Shown here: one piece after another, positions 1 to 6,986 of the stretch
Numbering within the stretch: the first letter of the stretch is position 1
Layout: each line of letters begins with the position of its first letter
IMG/VR virus record: IMGVR_UViG_3300030419_005281
Coordinates: 1-24,343 of that record
From: a virus
Length of the DNA: 24,343 nucleotides
Direction: 5' to 3' (one strand)
Program-made: the position numbers and the translations under genes
Notes under the pieces: generated by a model
What the model was told of the DNA's origin: nothing
Databases searched by the model: none
What the model saw: only the letters and a program-made list of their open reading frames with translations

Positions 1-1046
1 AATTTTCTAGCTTGAACTGCGGCTCTAGCTAAATTTTTACCTGTTGCATCAGTCCATTTAGCCATTGTTTCTGCTGACGCCGCCATATCTCTAAGAACTT
101 GTTGAGGAGCTACATTATTAGCTCTAGCGAAGAGTGTAACATGTTTCATATATTCTTGACTCTGTTCAGCTCCCATACCAGTTATACCTTCCATTTGTCC
201 AACAAAATTACCAACTTCATCATTAGACATTCCTAAAGCTTTACTTGTATCGAGTATACCTGCCGAAAGAGCCGCGGCTTGTTCTTGACTAAATGCAAAA
301 TTATTAGATAAATTATTAGTAATACCAACAACATCATCTATAGAACCACCTAAAGCTTTAACTTGAGCTTCAGATTCTAAAATATTGTCTCTAAGTTGAC
401 CAGATTGAACTGCGGCAGCTCCAAAAGCTTTACCCATAGCTTCTAATTTTTCATTGAAAGAACTCATTATAGCTACCATAGCCGTTAAACCTATAGAAGC
501 TACTTTAAATGGTGTTGGAAATCCATCCATTGCTCCCATTAATTCTTTTCCTTTACCAACCATTCCTCCAGTTAATGAATCAGCTCCTGAAAGAGCTTGG
601 TTCGAAAGTTCTTGTGCTCCCAATCTATTTGTTTCTGCATCTAATAAAAGTTTATTCTTTTTAAGTTCTTGTACTTGTTGTTCACCTATACCTTTATTTA
701 CTCCTCTGTACCTTCTTCTAATTTTAATAATTTCATCTTCTATACTTTTAGCTTTATTCTTAACAGATGATAAATCCATTTCCCCTTTTGCAATATCTTG
801 AATTAATTCGGCTCTATCTTGTGTTTGTTTCAAGGTAATCTTACCTTGTCTTGTAGCTTTCATAGTAGCGTCCAGAAGAACTGACATATTTCTACTTTGT
901 TTCTGTTGACTCTTAGTCATACCTTCCTGTTGGTTATTTAGGACAGCAGAAATATCCCTAAGCTCTTTCATTTCATCTTTAGCTTCTCTTACCGACTCTT
1001 TCCAGAGTTTTACATTTTTCGGATTAAACTTTTCGTCTTCTGGCAT
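1..1046 (-). CDS. Tail tape-measure protein, N-terminal part (runs off window)
   Basis: The minus frame opens at an ATG (1046-1044) and stays open to base 1, giving about 348 residues with no stop, so the 3' part lies outside the window. The first ~180 residues are charged and coiled-coil-like (MPEDEKFNPKN, then many K/E/Q). Around residues 165-185 there is a hydrophobic segment (FKVASIGLTAMVAIMSSF), followed by an alanine/glycine-rich helical region (KAFGAAAVQSGQLRDN, QEQAAALSAGIL, ITGMGAEQSQEYMKH). This composition and the place after the tube and gp26-like genes fit a tape-measure protein, which sets tail length and is ejected with the DNA. T4 gp29 is the positional counterpart. The start follows a modest GAGA ribosome-binding site and lies 13 bases after the previous stop. 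The role is well supported by context, but I saw no sequence-specific signature of one tape-measure family. Confidence 0.75.
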   Translation of the reverse strand, partial: MPEDEKFNPKNVKLWKESVREAKDEMKELRDISAVLNNQQEGMTKSQQKQSRNMSVLLDATMKATRQGKITLKQTQDRAELIQDIAKGEMDLSSVKNKAKSIEDEIIKIRRRYRGVNKGIGEQQVQELKKNKLLLDAETNRLGAQELSNQALSGADSLTGGMVGKGKELMGAMDGFPTPFKVASIGLTAMVAIMSSFNEKLEAMGKAFGAAAVQSGQLRDNILESEAQVKALGGSIDDVVGITNNLSNNFAFSQEQAAALSAGILDTSKALGMSNDEVGNFVGQMEGITGMGAEQSQEYMKHVTLFARANNVAPQQVLRDMAASAETMAKWTDATGKNLARAAVQARK

Positions 1047-1059
1047 TTTTATTCTCTAT

Positions 1060-1314
1060 TTACATAAAGTCTTTAATTGTAAATTTTTCAAATTTAACTT
1101 TTTGACCATAATCTTTTTCTATCATTGTAGCTAAATCATCCCAATTTTGATTTAATTTGCTGATGTGACCTTTAAATTTTCTATCTTTTTTTAATTTATT
1201 TATTTGTTTTGGTTTAAAACCAAACATAGATCTTAGTTTTGAAAAAAACCCTTCAGCTATAACTTTTTTTGGTTTTGGTTTTGTTGTAATTAATTCTTTT
1301 AATTTTACAGACAT
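1060..1314 (-). CDS. Small basic protein with capsid-targeting-like N terminus (84 aa)
   Basis: I start this gene at the ATG at 1314, not at the upstream ATG at 1350. The 1314 ATG has AAGGAG seven bases before it, whereas the 1350 ATG lies inside the promoter-like motif. The protein begins MSVKLKELI and then reads VIAEGFF at residues 18-24. The opening resembles MIKLKDLLTE of the 7682-8068 gene, and VIAE followed by Gly resembles a T4 prohead-protease site (L/I-x-E). The rest is lysine-rich, with a second conserved-looking half (NQNWDDLATMIEKDYGQKV). It has its own promoter-like motif and sits 13 bases before the tape-measure gene. Function is unknown. A packaged internal head protein is my inference; a tail-assembly helper is the alternative. 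Confidence 0.7.
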   Translation of the reverse strand: MSVKLKELITTKPKPKKVIAEGFFSKLRSMFGFKPKQINKLKKDRKFKGHISKLNQNWDDLATMIEKDYGQKVKFEKFTIKDFM

Positions 1315-1347
1315 ATATTTTCTCCTTAGGCAAAGAACACAATAACT

Positions 1348-1361
1348 CATATATAAATATC
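1348..1361 (-). promoter_or_regulatory. Promoter-like motif, copy 1
   Basis: Plus strand reads CATATATAAATATC (minus GATATTTATATATG). It is one of nine near-identical copies in this window. It lies in the gap after the frameshifted reading frame and 33 bases before the ATG at 1314. It is likely a late promoter for the 84-residue gene and the tape-measure gene, inferred from position and recurrence. Confidence 0.6.
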
Positions 1362-1375
1362 AAGATTTATTAAAA

Positions 1376-1609
1376 TTACTTAGATTTTGGTGATGGTCCT
1401 GAATAACGAGGTATTTTATTTGATTTTTTTGATTGTTTTTTCATCTCGTCATTTTCGTTTTTCTTCTGTTCTATCAACTTTTTAACATAAAAACGGCGTA
1501 AATATATAGGCATACTATATACACTATCGTAAGTAAAACCAGGAGTATGATATACTAAGTTAAATATTTCTTCGTGAATTATGGGTTTATGTTTCTGTGT
1601 TAGGCCAAA
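1376..1609 (-). CDS. Tail-chaperone-like downstream frame, probably reached by ribosomal frameshift from the gp26-like gene
   Basis: After the gp26-like gene runs into a T7 run (minus strand, 1613-1607), another frame reads GGC at 1606 and stays open for 76 codons to a TAA at 1378-1376. It encodes GLTQKHKPIIHEEIFNLVYH, then TPGFTYDSVYSMPIYLRRFY and a lysine-rich tail ending SGPSPKSK. The pattern HEEIFxLVYH...GFTxxxVYxMPIxLRRFYxxKL is, from memory, that of small phage tail proteins encoded just after gp26-like genes. The frame has no ATG, GTG or TTG codon before MPIYLRR, and no Shine-Dalgarno site precedes any possible start. A +1 (or -2) slip on the T run would join it to the upstream protein, giving about 321-322 residues. 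This resembles lambda G/GT, also encoded between tube and tape measure. A homopolymer sequencing error is the main alternative. Confidence 0.7.
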   Translation of the reverse strand, partial: FGLTQKHKPIIHEEIFNLVYHTPGFTYDSVYSMPIYLRRFYVKKLIEQKKNENDEMKKQSKKSNKIPRYSGPSPKSK

Positions 1610-2342
1610 AAAAGTTAACCGTCACTGGTATATCTACCTTGACGGGTTCTCCTTCTATTTGTACCTCCTGGGACAATTCTATGTCTGGGGAAACTTTAGT
1701 TACTTCTTGTCTTAAATATAATGAATCTCTAGCTAACATATTTTCAACATAATTATAAATATTACCCTTTGATTCATCACCATTTACAGAAGTTATAGTA
1801 TGTTTTAATCTTGTAGTTAAATCTTTTGAAACATCTCCACCCATTTTTTTGATATTACTCAATTCTGTATTAATTTCTTCTTCATCTTTTCCTGTCAATA
1901 ATTTAAATTTAATTTTATCTTTTGACGCTGGTAATTCAAGTGTGAAAGTTTCTTCATTCTCTATATCCTTCTCTAATGTCTTAAATGGACAGTCTGCTAA
2001 ATTAAAAGTATGTTCAAATGGTATATTAGTTTTTGGATTTACAACTTGACATGTATATTCTGGACCATAAGCTAAAATACGAGCGGCTACCATAACTGCA
2101 TTTTTATCACCAACAATTAAATCTTGACTCTTTATTCCTTCAGTCAAAATCAAAGAATCCAATAATCTATCAATAACAACACCTTTTGTAATTAAATTCT
2201 GTGATGTAAGAATATCTTCTTCTTTAGCCGTCATATACTTAATATCAATTTTACCACTTGACAATGGTGAATCTTCAGGATAAACTTTACCTTTACTAGG
2301 TAAGTCTATTACCTCACTTGGAAATTTATTTTCTTCTGCCAT
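1587..2342 (-). CDS. 26: T4 gp26-like baseplate/tail-chaperone protein
   Basis: A 251-residue protein beginning MAEENKFPSEVIDLPSKGKV, the characteristic opening of the T4 gp26-like family (Pfam T4_baseplate, from memory): a short proline-rich start, then YPEDSPLSSGKIDIKYMTAKEEDIL, followed by a helical domain (ITKGVVIDRLLDSLIL). The C terminus is NFFWPNTET and ends seven codons after a T7 run where the frame can change (see the 1376-1609 entry). In T4, gene 26 is needed for baseplate hub assembly. Its place here between tube and tape measure also fits a tape-measure chaperone. Start: ATG with GGAGTTAAAA upstream, nine bases after the preceding stop. I am confident of the family and less so of the exact role. 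Confidence 0.75.
   Translation of the reverse strand: MAEENKFPSEVIDLPSKGKVYPEDSPLSSGKIDIKYMTAKEEDILTSQNLITKGVVIDRLLDSLILTEGIKSQDLIVGDKNAVMVAARILAYGPEYTCQVVNPKTNIPFEHTFNLADCPFKTLEKDIENEETFTLELPASKDKIKFKLLTGKDEEEINTELSNIKKMGGDVSKDLTTRLKHTITSVNGDESKGNIYNYVENMLARDSLYLRQEVTKVSPDIELSQEVQIEGEPVKVDIPVTVNFFWPNTET
1600..1616 (-). promoter_or_regulatory. Candidate programmed frameshift site (T7 slippery run)
   Basis: On the minus strand the sequence is AACTTTTTTTGGCC, with seven T from 1613 to 1607. The zero frame reads AAC TTT TTT TGG and stops seven codons after the run. The open downstream frame reads TTT TTT GGC. A +1 or -2 slip keeps perfect Phe-codon pairing. I see no obvious strong stimulatory stem-loop right after it. 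Confidence 0.6.
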
Positions 2343-2351
2343 TTTTAACTC

Positions 2352-2534
2352 CTATGATTTTGATTCAGTTACTGATGCTTTTCTATAATCTGTAACTAAT
2401 TTTTTAATTTCACCAATAGCTTTTCTAGCTCTACCACCTGCGGCTTTATTACCTTTTGATGAAAAATCTCTATGATTTTCTTGAAAATCTTCCCATAAAT
2501 TATTTAATTCATTATATAAATTTTCTGTTGACAT
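2352..2534 (-). CDS. Histone H1-like DNA-binding protein (Hc1 family)
   Basis: A 60-residue protein starting MSTENLYNEL. The core reads LWEDFQENHRDFSSKGNKAA, then GGRARKAIGEIKKLVTDYRKASV. The signature SKGNKAAxxRARKAxxEIKKLxxxYRK matches the N-terminal domain of chlamydial-type Hc1 histone H1-like proteins, small basic proteins that bind and condense DNA. The long lysine tail of bacterial Hc1 is absent, so only the helical domain is present. I chose the ATG at 2534 because GGAGG lies eight bases upstream. A longer frame to 2567 overlaps the muramidase gene. The gene starts one base after the muramidase stop and ends nine bases before the gp26-like start, so it is co-transcribed with lysis and tail genes. 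It may act on packaged or host DNA, which is inference. Confidence 0.7.
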   Translation of the reverse strand: MSTENLYNELNNLWEDFQENHRDFSSKGNKAAGGRARKAIGEIKKLVTDYRKASVTESKS

Positions 2535-2535
2535 T

Positions 2536-3015
2536 TTATACCTCCGTTGCTCTTCTGAACCAACCAACCCAAAATCTCTCTTGTTCTGGTTTTTTGTTAA
2601 CTATATCAGCAAATCGTAACACACGATATGCTCTTACTCTATCGACACTTAAGTTTTGTATTGCTTTTAATGTAGCTGGACCTATACCCCCATCTACATT
2701 TATCTTATTTCTTAATTTAGAATTAGCGGCTTTCTGTAACACTTTCACAGCACCCTTTCTACCAAAATTAACACACATATCAAAATAAATATGTCTTAAA
2801 TGTGGTGGTACTTCATCACATTTTGCAGGTCTCCAATAATCTTGATGATATATCTTTTTAGCTTGTTCTTTTGTTAGATTTTTAATATCGACATTGGGAT
2901 ACCATCTTTTAGCTATTCCAAAATTGGTTTCTCCACCTGCGTCATGAGGGTCATTTACATAACCACCTTCGTGTTCTAAAACCTGTTTTATTATTTCTTC
3001 GAAACTTGTTTTCAT
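2536..3015 (-). CDS. N-acetylmuramidase, glycoside hydrolase family 108 (endolysin or tail lysozyme)
   Basis: A 159-residue protein. The N terminus (residues 8-70) carries the GH108 signature: IIKQVLEHEGGYVNDPHDAGG with the predicted catalytic Glu16 in the EGGY motif, then GETNFGIAKRWYP and YHQDYWRPAKCDEVP. The second half (FDMCVNFGRKGAVKVLQKAAN, VDGGIGPATLKAI) matches the peptidoglycan-binding domain usually fused to it. The enzyme cuts the MurNAc-GlcNAc bond of peptidoglycan. There is no signal peptide, so it would need a holin or act in the virion. The ATG at 3015 has GAGG upstream; the longer frame to 3060 runs through the promoter-like motif and is rejected. It lies between the tube gene and a histone-like gene, an unusual place for an endolysin, so a tail-associated role is possible. 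Confidence 0.88.
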   Translation of the reverse strand: MKTSFEEIIKQVLEHEGGYVNDPHDAGGETNFGIAKRWYPNVDIKNLTKEQAKKIYHQDYWRPAKCDEVPPHLRHIYFDMCVNFGRKGAVKVLQKAANSKLRNKINVDGGIGPATLKAIQNLSVDRVRAYRVLRFADIVNKKPEQERFWVGWFRRATEV

Positions 3016-3023
3016 TATAACCT

Positions 3024-3037
3024 CGTATATAAATATA
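3024..3037 (-). promoter_or_regulatory. Promoter-like motif, copy 2
   Basis: Plus strand CGTATATAAATATA, two bases off the main form. It lies directly after the tube-gene terminator and only eight bases before the muramidase ATG. If transcription starts just past the motif, the message would begin at or after the GAGG ribosome-binding site. Either this copy makes a nearly leaderless message, or the muramidase is also read from upstream. Confidence 0.5.
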
Positions 3038-3045
3038 TATAAAAT

Positions 3046-3079
3046 AAAAAAAACCCCCAATATTTTATTAGGGGTTTTT
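3046..3079 (-). terminator. Rho-independent terminator after tail tube gene
   Basis: Read on the minus strand, AAAAACCCC (3079-3071) pairs with GGGGTTTTT (3057-3049) as a 9-bp stem. The T tract continues to 3046. It lies 24 bases after the tube stop codon. Its A- and T-flanked stem could also work on the plus strand. Confidence 0.85.
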
Positions 3080-3102
3080 AATATTATAATAATAATTATG
3101 TT

Positions 3103-3591
3103 TTAATATTGTAGTATAGCGTAATCATACCTTAATGTTAAGGTAATTTCTGCTGGATCATTTGAACCAAAATCTAAATCACCGAAATTAGCCGTTGTTA
3201 TCCAAGTCCCTTTTAAATCCCATTGTTCTACTATATCACCAACTGGACCCAACATATTAAATGAAACATCTTTTTTATAAAAATCAGAATATCCATCTCT
3301 ACCTGTTACAGATTCGTGTGATAATCTCACCCATTCCATACAAGCTTGAGCTGCACTTGGTACAACAGGATCATATAAAGTTATATCAATTGTTTGCCAT
3401 GCGGCTTTTCCTTTAATATATCTTTTCACATTTAAATGATTTAATTCAACTTCTTCGAATTGAATTTGGGGTCTATTAGCCGTTTTAATCATATATGCTG
3501 GTATACCATCTATATTCATAACAAACCGATTTTTTAATTTCGGTTCAAATGGTGTAAACATAATGTCATTAGCTTCTAACAATTCAGCCAT
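3103..3591 (-). CDS. 19: Tail tube protein (gp19)
   Basis: A 162-residue protein, nearly the same length as T4 gp19 (163). It starts MAELLEANDIMFTPFEPKLK and carries the tube-fold pattern: NRFVMNIDGIPAYMIKTANRP, the tube beta-strands (EEVELNHLNVKRYIKG, WQTIDITLYDPVVPSAAQAC) and a C-terminal LTLRYDYAILQY. It polymerises as stacked hexamers to form the inner tube through which DNA passes. The ATG follows GGAGAAAAATA. It is flanked by a promoter-like motif upstream and a strong terminator downstream, so it forms its own highly expressed unit, as expected for an abundant structural protein directly after the sheath gene. Confidence 0.95.
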   Translation of the reverse strand: MAELLEANDIMFTPFEPKLKNRFVMNIDGIPAYMIKTANRPQIQFEEVELNHLNVKRYIKGKAAWQTIDITLYDPVVPSAAQACMEWVRLSHESVTGRDGYSDFYKKDVSFNMLGPVGDIVEQWDLKGTWITTANFGDLDFGSNDPAEITLTLRYDYAILQY

Positions 3592-3643
3592 TATTTTTCT
3601 CCAATTTTTAGTAAACTTTTTAACAAAAAAGAAACCATATTTT

Positions 3644-3657
3644 CATATATAAATATC
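3644..3657 (-). promoter_or_regulatory. Promoter-like motif, copy 3
   Basis: Exact CATATATAAATATC on the plus strand. It lies between the sheath terminator and the tube gene, 52 bases before the tube ATG. Confidence 0.65.
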
Positions 3658-3664
3658 AAAAAAG

Positions 3665-3698
3665 TAAAAAAAAGAGACAATATTTCTATTGCCTCTTT
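3665..3698 (-). terminator. Rho-independent terminator after tail sheath gene
   Basis: On the minus strand, AAAGAGGCAATA pairs with TATTGTCTCTTT around a GAAA loop (3698-3671; 12 bp with one G-U pair). A T run follows (3670-3666). It sits 29 bases after the sheath stop codon and just before a promoter-like motif. Confidence 0.85.
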
Positions 3699-3726
3699 TC
3701 TTTTTAATTAAAGTAATACTTCCCTA

Positions 3727-5577
3727 TTATTCTGGGAATGTAGCACCTGTTGGTTGAACAGTAAAGTCTAACACAATAAACTCTGCAGTTCTTGTAGGTT
3801 GTACAAATATTTGTCCATATAAGATATTTCTATCTATTAAATCTGGAGTATTATTTGAATCATCCATTACAACTCTAAATGATGTTAAACCACTTTGAGA
3901 CTGAACAGTTTCCATATATGGATTAACAATACTTAAGAATCTTCTTCGTGTTGCCGCTGTATTTTGTTCAAATACAAGGAATCTTGAAGTACTTGCGATG
4001 AATTTTTTCAATTTAATCATTAACCTACGAACATTGATTCTGTCTAACGCACTTGATTTTTTCTGTAGTGTTTTTTGTCCCCAAGCACACACACCTTGAC
4101 CAGGGAATGTTGCAATTGGATTAACATTACTATCATACAGAGTATCTCTATTACTATGAGTTAGTTTTCTCTCAGCTTGAATAGCAGTATCAATACCACC
4201 ACGATTCAATCCAGCTGGAGCGAACCAAGGATGAGCTACTTTATCATTAAACGCTATAACACCAGCTATAGAAACTGATGGTGGCACCCATCTTGGTGTT
4301 CCGGATAAATTATCAGGAACTTGAACCCAAGGATAATACATTGCTGCATAATTTGAATCTCTTGAATCACCACGAGATGTAGCTGTTGACAAAGTATCAG
4401 TATATATTGTAGGGTCAGCTACAACAAAACAATCACCTCTATCTTCACATACATCTATTGCTTTTGTTATTATAGCTTGATGGTCACTATTACTGTCACA
4501 TATACCTGGAATCAATATCATATTAATATCATATTCATCTTGATTTTTCAGTAATTGAAGAGCGTCTTCATAAGCTGTTTTACCATCAGCACCACTATTT
4601 AATAAAAATCCTTGAGTATTATCATTAAAAGCTCTTCCAATTTTGTCATACATACATGGAGGATTAGTAGTACTACCTACCCAATTACCTACTGAATCAG
4701 TTCCAGCGTATCCACTTGAAGCTTCTACAAATCCTCCACTAGCTTCCAATGGTAATGACGCTGAATTTGCTGGAACTCTAACATTTCCATTTTCATCAAG
4801 GTAATCAACTGTTGCTTTAACTACTTCAACTCTAACATATTTTGATTTATTTGGATATGAACCAGATAATTGTAAATAAGGATCTGATGTACCAACATCA
4901 GCTATTGAAAATTTTTGATCTCCAATAACTTTAAGGATGTAATTATTAGAATTTGGATCTAAACTTAAATTATTCCAAGTTTCTAATGTTTGTTTTCTTT
5001 TTATAGAATCATCACCTCTTCTAATTAGAAGAGAAAATGTTCCTTTAGAAGTATTTAATGCTGTTGTTTCCCATCTTATATTATGTTTTGAACCAGATAA
5101 TAATACATTATTATCTTTAATGGTAGTAGATCCACTCTCAAATCCACCATGTTGTGGATCTGTACTGTTCATTAAAGCTCCATCGGCTAATGTATATAAT
5201 TTAAATGATGATGCTGTGGCATTTCTACCGAGAAGCACATCTGAACTAAGGTCTGAACCTGTTGGAACATATGATACGGCTGGACCATAATCACCGTCAA
5301 GTATTCTAACAACTGTTAATCTACCAGAATGTTTTAAATAATTTTCTGCTAAATGATCAGTTAAATACCTAAAATAATTACTACCACTTTTAAATGAACT
5401 TCCAAATTTTGCTTCATAGTCACTATATGAAGATACAACGGTTGGAATTAACGCTGGCCCTTTGACTGTTGGCCCTACGACTGCCGCTCCTATCTCACCA
5501 ATTGCCGCTGGAAGAAAGGATTGATCTATTTCTGTCGTAAAGACACCTGGACTTATTACTTTTTCACTTGAAGGCAT
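3727..5577 (-). CDS. 18: Contractile tail sheath protein (gp18)
   Basis: A 616-residue protein, close to T4 gp18 (659). The N terminus (residues 1-60: VISPGVFTTEIDQSFLPAA, AAVVGPTVKGPALIPTVV, YSDYEAKFG) is the classic sheath opening. The C-terminal third (GVCAWGQKTLQKKSSALDRI, NVRRLMIKLKKFI, FVQPTRTAEFIVLDFTVQPTG) is the conserved tube-contacting domain. The middle part is the variable surface region. Sheath subunits stack around the tube and contract during infection. The ATG at 5577 follows AGGAG with eight bases of spacing. The gene has a promoter-like motif 66 bases upstream and a terminator downstream. Confidence 0.97.
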   Translation of the reverse strand: MPSSEKVISPGVFTTEIDQSFLPAAIGEIGAAVVGPTVKGPALIPTVVSSYSDYEAKFGSSFKSGSNYFRYLTDHLAENYLKHSGRLTVVRILDGDYGPAVSYVPTGSDLSSDVLLGRNATASSFKLYTLADGALMNSTDPQHGGFESGSTTIKDNNVLLSGSKHNIRWETTALNTSKGTFSLLIRRGDDSIKRKQTLETWNNLSLDPNSNNYILKVIGDQKFSIADVGTSDPYLQLSGSYPNKSKYVRVEVVKATVDYLDENGNVRVPANSASLPLEASGGFVEASSGYAGTDSVGNWVGSTTNPPCMYDKIGRAFNDNTQGFLLNSGADGKTAYEDALQLLKNQDEYDINMILIPGICDSNSDHQAIITKAIDVCEDRGDCFVVADPTIYTDTLSTATSRGDSRDSNYAAMYYPWVQVPDNLSGTPRWVPPSVSIAGVIAFNDKVAHPWFAPAGLNRGGIDTAIQAERKLTHSNRDTLYDSNVNPIATFPGQGVCAWGQKTLQKKSSALDRINVRRLMIKLKKFIASTSRFLVFEQNTAATRRRFLSIVNPYMETVQSQSGLTSFRVVMDDSNNTPDLIDRNILYGQIFVQPTRTAEFIVLDFTVQPTGATFPE

Positions 5578-5623
5578 CTTGAAATCTCCTGTTATCTTTT
5601 AATTTTAATTTTTTCGAATGCAG

Positions 5624-5641
5624 AAACCACTACAAGGGTTT
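5624..5641 (-). other. Small hairpin in sheath mRNA leader
   Basis: AAACC and GGTTT pair across eight bases just downstream of the promoter-like motif at 5644. If transcription starts there, this weak stem would sit at or near the 5' end of the sheath message, where it could affect stability. It may also be chance. Confidence 0.25.
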
Positions 5642-5643
5642 GT

Positions 5644-5657
5644 CATATATAAATATG
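5644..5657 (-). promoter_or_regulatory. Promoter-like motif, copy 4
   Basis: Plus strand CATATATAAATATG, one base from the main form. It is 66 bases before the sheath ATG. I see no terminator between it and the preceding small gene. Confidence 0.6.
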
Positions 5658-5681
5658 TATGTAAATTCTGAAACGAGTGTT

Positions 5682-5999
5682 TTATTTTGAATCTTTTGTA
5701 AATTCACCAGTTGAGGCGTTTAAAGTTCCATCTCCGTATTTCTTATTCATTTCACTCATAAAATCTTGTTCTTTTTTTTGAGTTTCAAACCAAGAATTTC
5801 TTAAATCATTTTCAGTATTATCAAGATATGAAGCTTGATTATCTAATCTAATTCTAGCTACGGATAACTGACCTAACTTACTTTGAGTATCGAAATATTC
5901 TTGTTGAATACCTTTGATGGTTTCAAGTTCTTCTGGAGTGAACTTTGTTTCTTCTGTACTTTCTTTATATTTTTCTGCTATTTTTGAATCTTCTGGCAT
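5682..5999 (-). CDS. Coiled-coil protein upstream of sheath (105 aa), unknown
   Basis: The start is set at the ATG at 5999 (MPEDSKIAEKY), five bases after GGAGG; the ATG at 6011 overlaps this ribosome-binding site. The protein is almost entirely helical. FTPEELETIKGIQQEYFD then TQSKLGQLSVARIRLDNQ form heptad-like repeats through residue ~85, followed by GDGTLNASTGEFTKDSK, a short glycine/threonine tail. The layout recalls prefoldin-like helical hairpins, but I cannot assign a family. It has its own promoter-like motif and stands between the gp15-like and sheath genes, so a role as sheath or tail assembly chaperone, or a minor virion protein, is plausible. Confidence 0.75.
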   Translation of the reverse strand: MPEDSKIAEKYKESTEETKFTPEELETIKGIQQEYFDTQSKLGQLSVARIRLDNQASYLDNTENDLRNSWFETQKKEQDFMSEMNKKYGDGTLNASTGEFTKDSK

Positions 6000-6024
6000 T
6001 ATAACCTCCATTATTTTGATTAAT

Positions 6025-6038
6025 CATATATAAATATA
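6025..6038 (-). promoter_or_regulatory. Promoter-like motif, copy 5
   Basis: Plus strand CATATATAAATATA, 25 bases before the ATG at 5999. The gap from the gp15-like stop (6072) contains A and T runs but no GC stem that I would call a terminator. Confidence 0.6.
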
Positions 6039-6071
6039 TATATTTTTTTTAAAAACGATATTTTTTTTATT

Positions 6072-6986
6072 TTATGTTATATCAGTTTCTGAATCTAATC
6101 TTGGATCTCTTTTTGAAGTTTGTCCTCTGATTTGTTCTACTGTTGCATCACCTTCATATCCAAATACTATTTTTGATGGTGTAATGTGTCTTTGTGTTTG
6201 ACTCAATTTTCCCATAACAACAGAATTTGTTTCTTCTGGTAATAAATAAGCTTTTGTTGATACATTAAATGTAGATTTTATAAACCTTTCACCATCTTGA
6301 TTCATCTCAGACGCATCACTTATTGATTCAATTAAACATAAAAATTTATAATCTGTTGAATTTCCCCAATATGTGTTATTTTGTTCAATAAAAGATTCTA
6401 CCAAAGGATTCATTTGTTCTATAAATCCTGTCCAACATATAAACTCATAAGTTATATTAACAAAATTTGGCATTGTTGTAACAATATTCTCATAAGATGG
6501 TCTTTTTCCTTGTTGTATAGCAAATCTATCATATCTGTTATTCTTTGACCATTGAGAATGTCTAACAACTTCCGCATATTTTCTTTTAACATCATGTTCA
6601 AAACCTAATGGTAATTCTGTACTTTTATCAACTGATACTCTTTTTAACATTATCAATGGTAACATCAATGAACCATTTTTATCTCTCATTACTCCTCTTT
6701 TTCTAACTGATTTCCATCTTTCCTCGTTACCATAAAATACTGGTACTTTTGATATTTCATTTGATTCTTTAACAGTAGGTCTCATTATATCTTTAACATG
6801 AGAAAGAATTGATGTATCGACATCTTTTAAAGTTATAGAATAATTTTTAGTAAAATTATTTCCTGGTACAATAACACGAGATCTATTACCACTCCTCGTT
6901 GTTTTACTTCTCGTAGTTATTTGTTTACCTCTGTTAATATTTTCTTTATTAACACTATGTTTATTTGTTATTGGTTTAACGGCCAT
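6072..6986 (-). CDS. 15: gp15-like tail sheath stabiliser / tail completion protein
   Basis: A 304-residue protein (T4 gp15 has 272). A basic N-terminal arm (residues 1-45) precedes a core with the gp15-like order of motifs: VPVFYGNEERW, GSLMLPLIMLKRVSV, then ENIVTTMPNFVNITYEFICW, EQMNPLVESFIEQNNTYW and a C-terminal DGERFIKSTFNVSTKAYLLPE. In T4, gp15 forms the ring that caps the finished tail and joins it to the neck. The assignment rests on remembered family patterns and on position with gp13/gp14-like genes upstream and sheath downstream. The start overlaps the previous gene by 11 bases. The first residues (MAVKPITNK) resemble the start of the preceding protein (MAVQRITHK). Confidence 0.65.
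   Translation of the reverse strand: MAVKPITNKHSVNKENINRGKQITTRSKTTRSGNRSRVIVPGNNFTKNYSITLKDVDTSILSHVKDIMRPTVKESNEISKVPVFYGNEERWKSVRKRGVMRDKNGSLMLPLIMLKRVSVDKSTELPLGFEHDVKRKYAEVVRHSQWSKNNRYDRFAIQQGKRPSYENIVTTMPNFVNITYEFICWTGFIEQMNPLVESFIEQNNTYWGNSTDYKFLCLIESISDASEMNQDGERFIKSTFNVSTKAYLLPEETNSVVMGKLSQTQRHITPSKIVFGYEGDATVEQIRGQTSKRDPRLDSETDIT

Noticed and set aside
454-801. Plus-strand open frame of 115 codons
   Set aside because: It lies antisense to the tape-measure gene, which is open through the whole interval and fits its context; the plus frame gives a hydrophobic, low-information protein with no supporting context.
1315-1350. Upstream start giving a 96-residue protein
   Set aside because: The ATG at 1350 is part of the promoter-like motif, and the ATG at 1314 has AAGGAG and yields a leader similar to the other cargo-like proteins.
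3016-3060. N-terminal extension of the muramidase (MGVFFILYIFIYEV) as a signal peptide
   Set aside because: It is translated from the promoter-like motif and terminator region and has no ribosome-binding site; the internal ATG at 3015 has GAGG at good spacing.
6039-6071. Terminator after the gp15-like gene
   Set aside because: The gap has A and T runs but no paired stem with G-C content, so I do not call a terminator.
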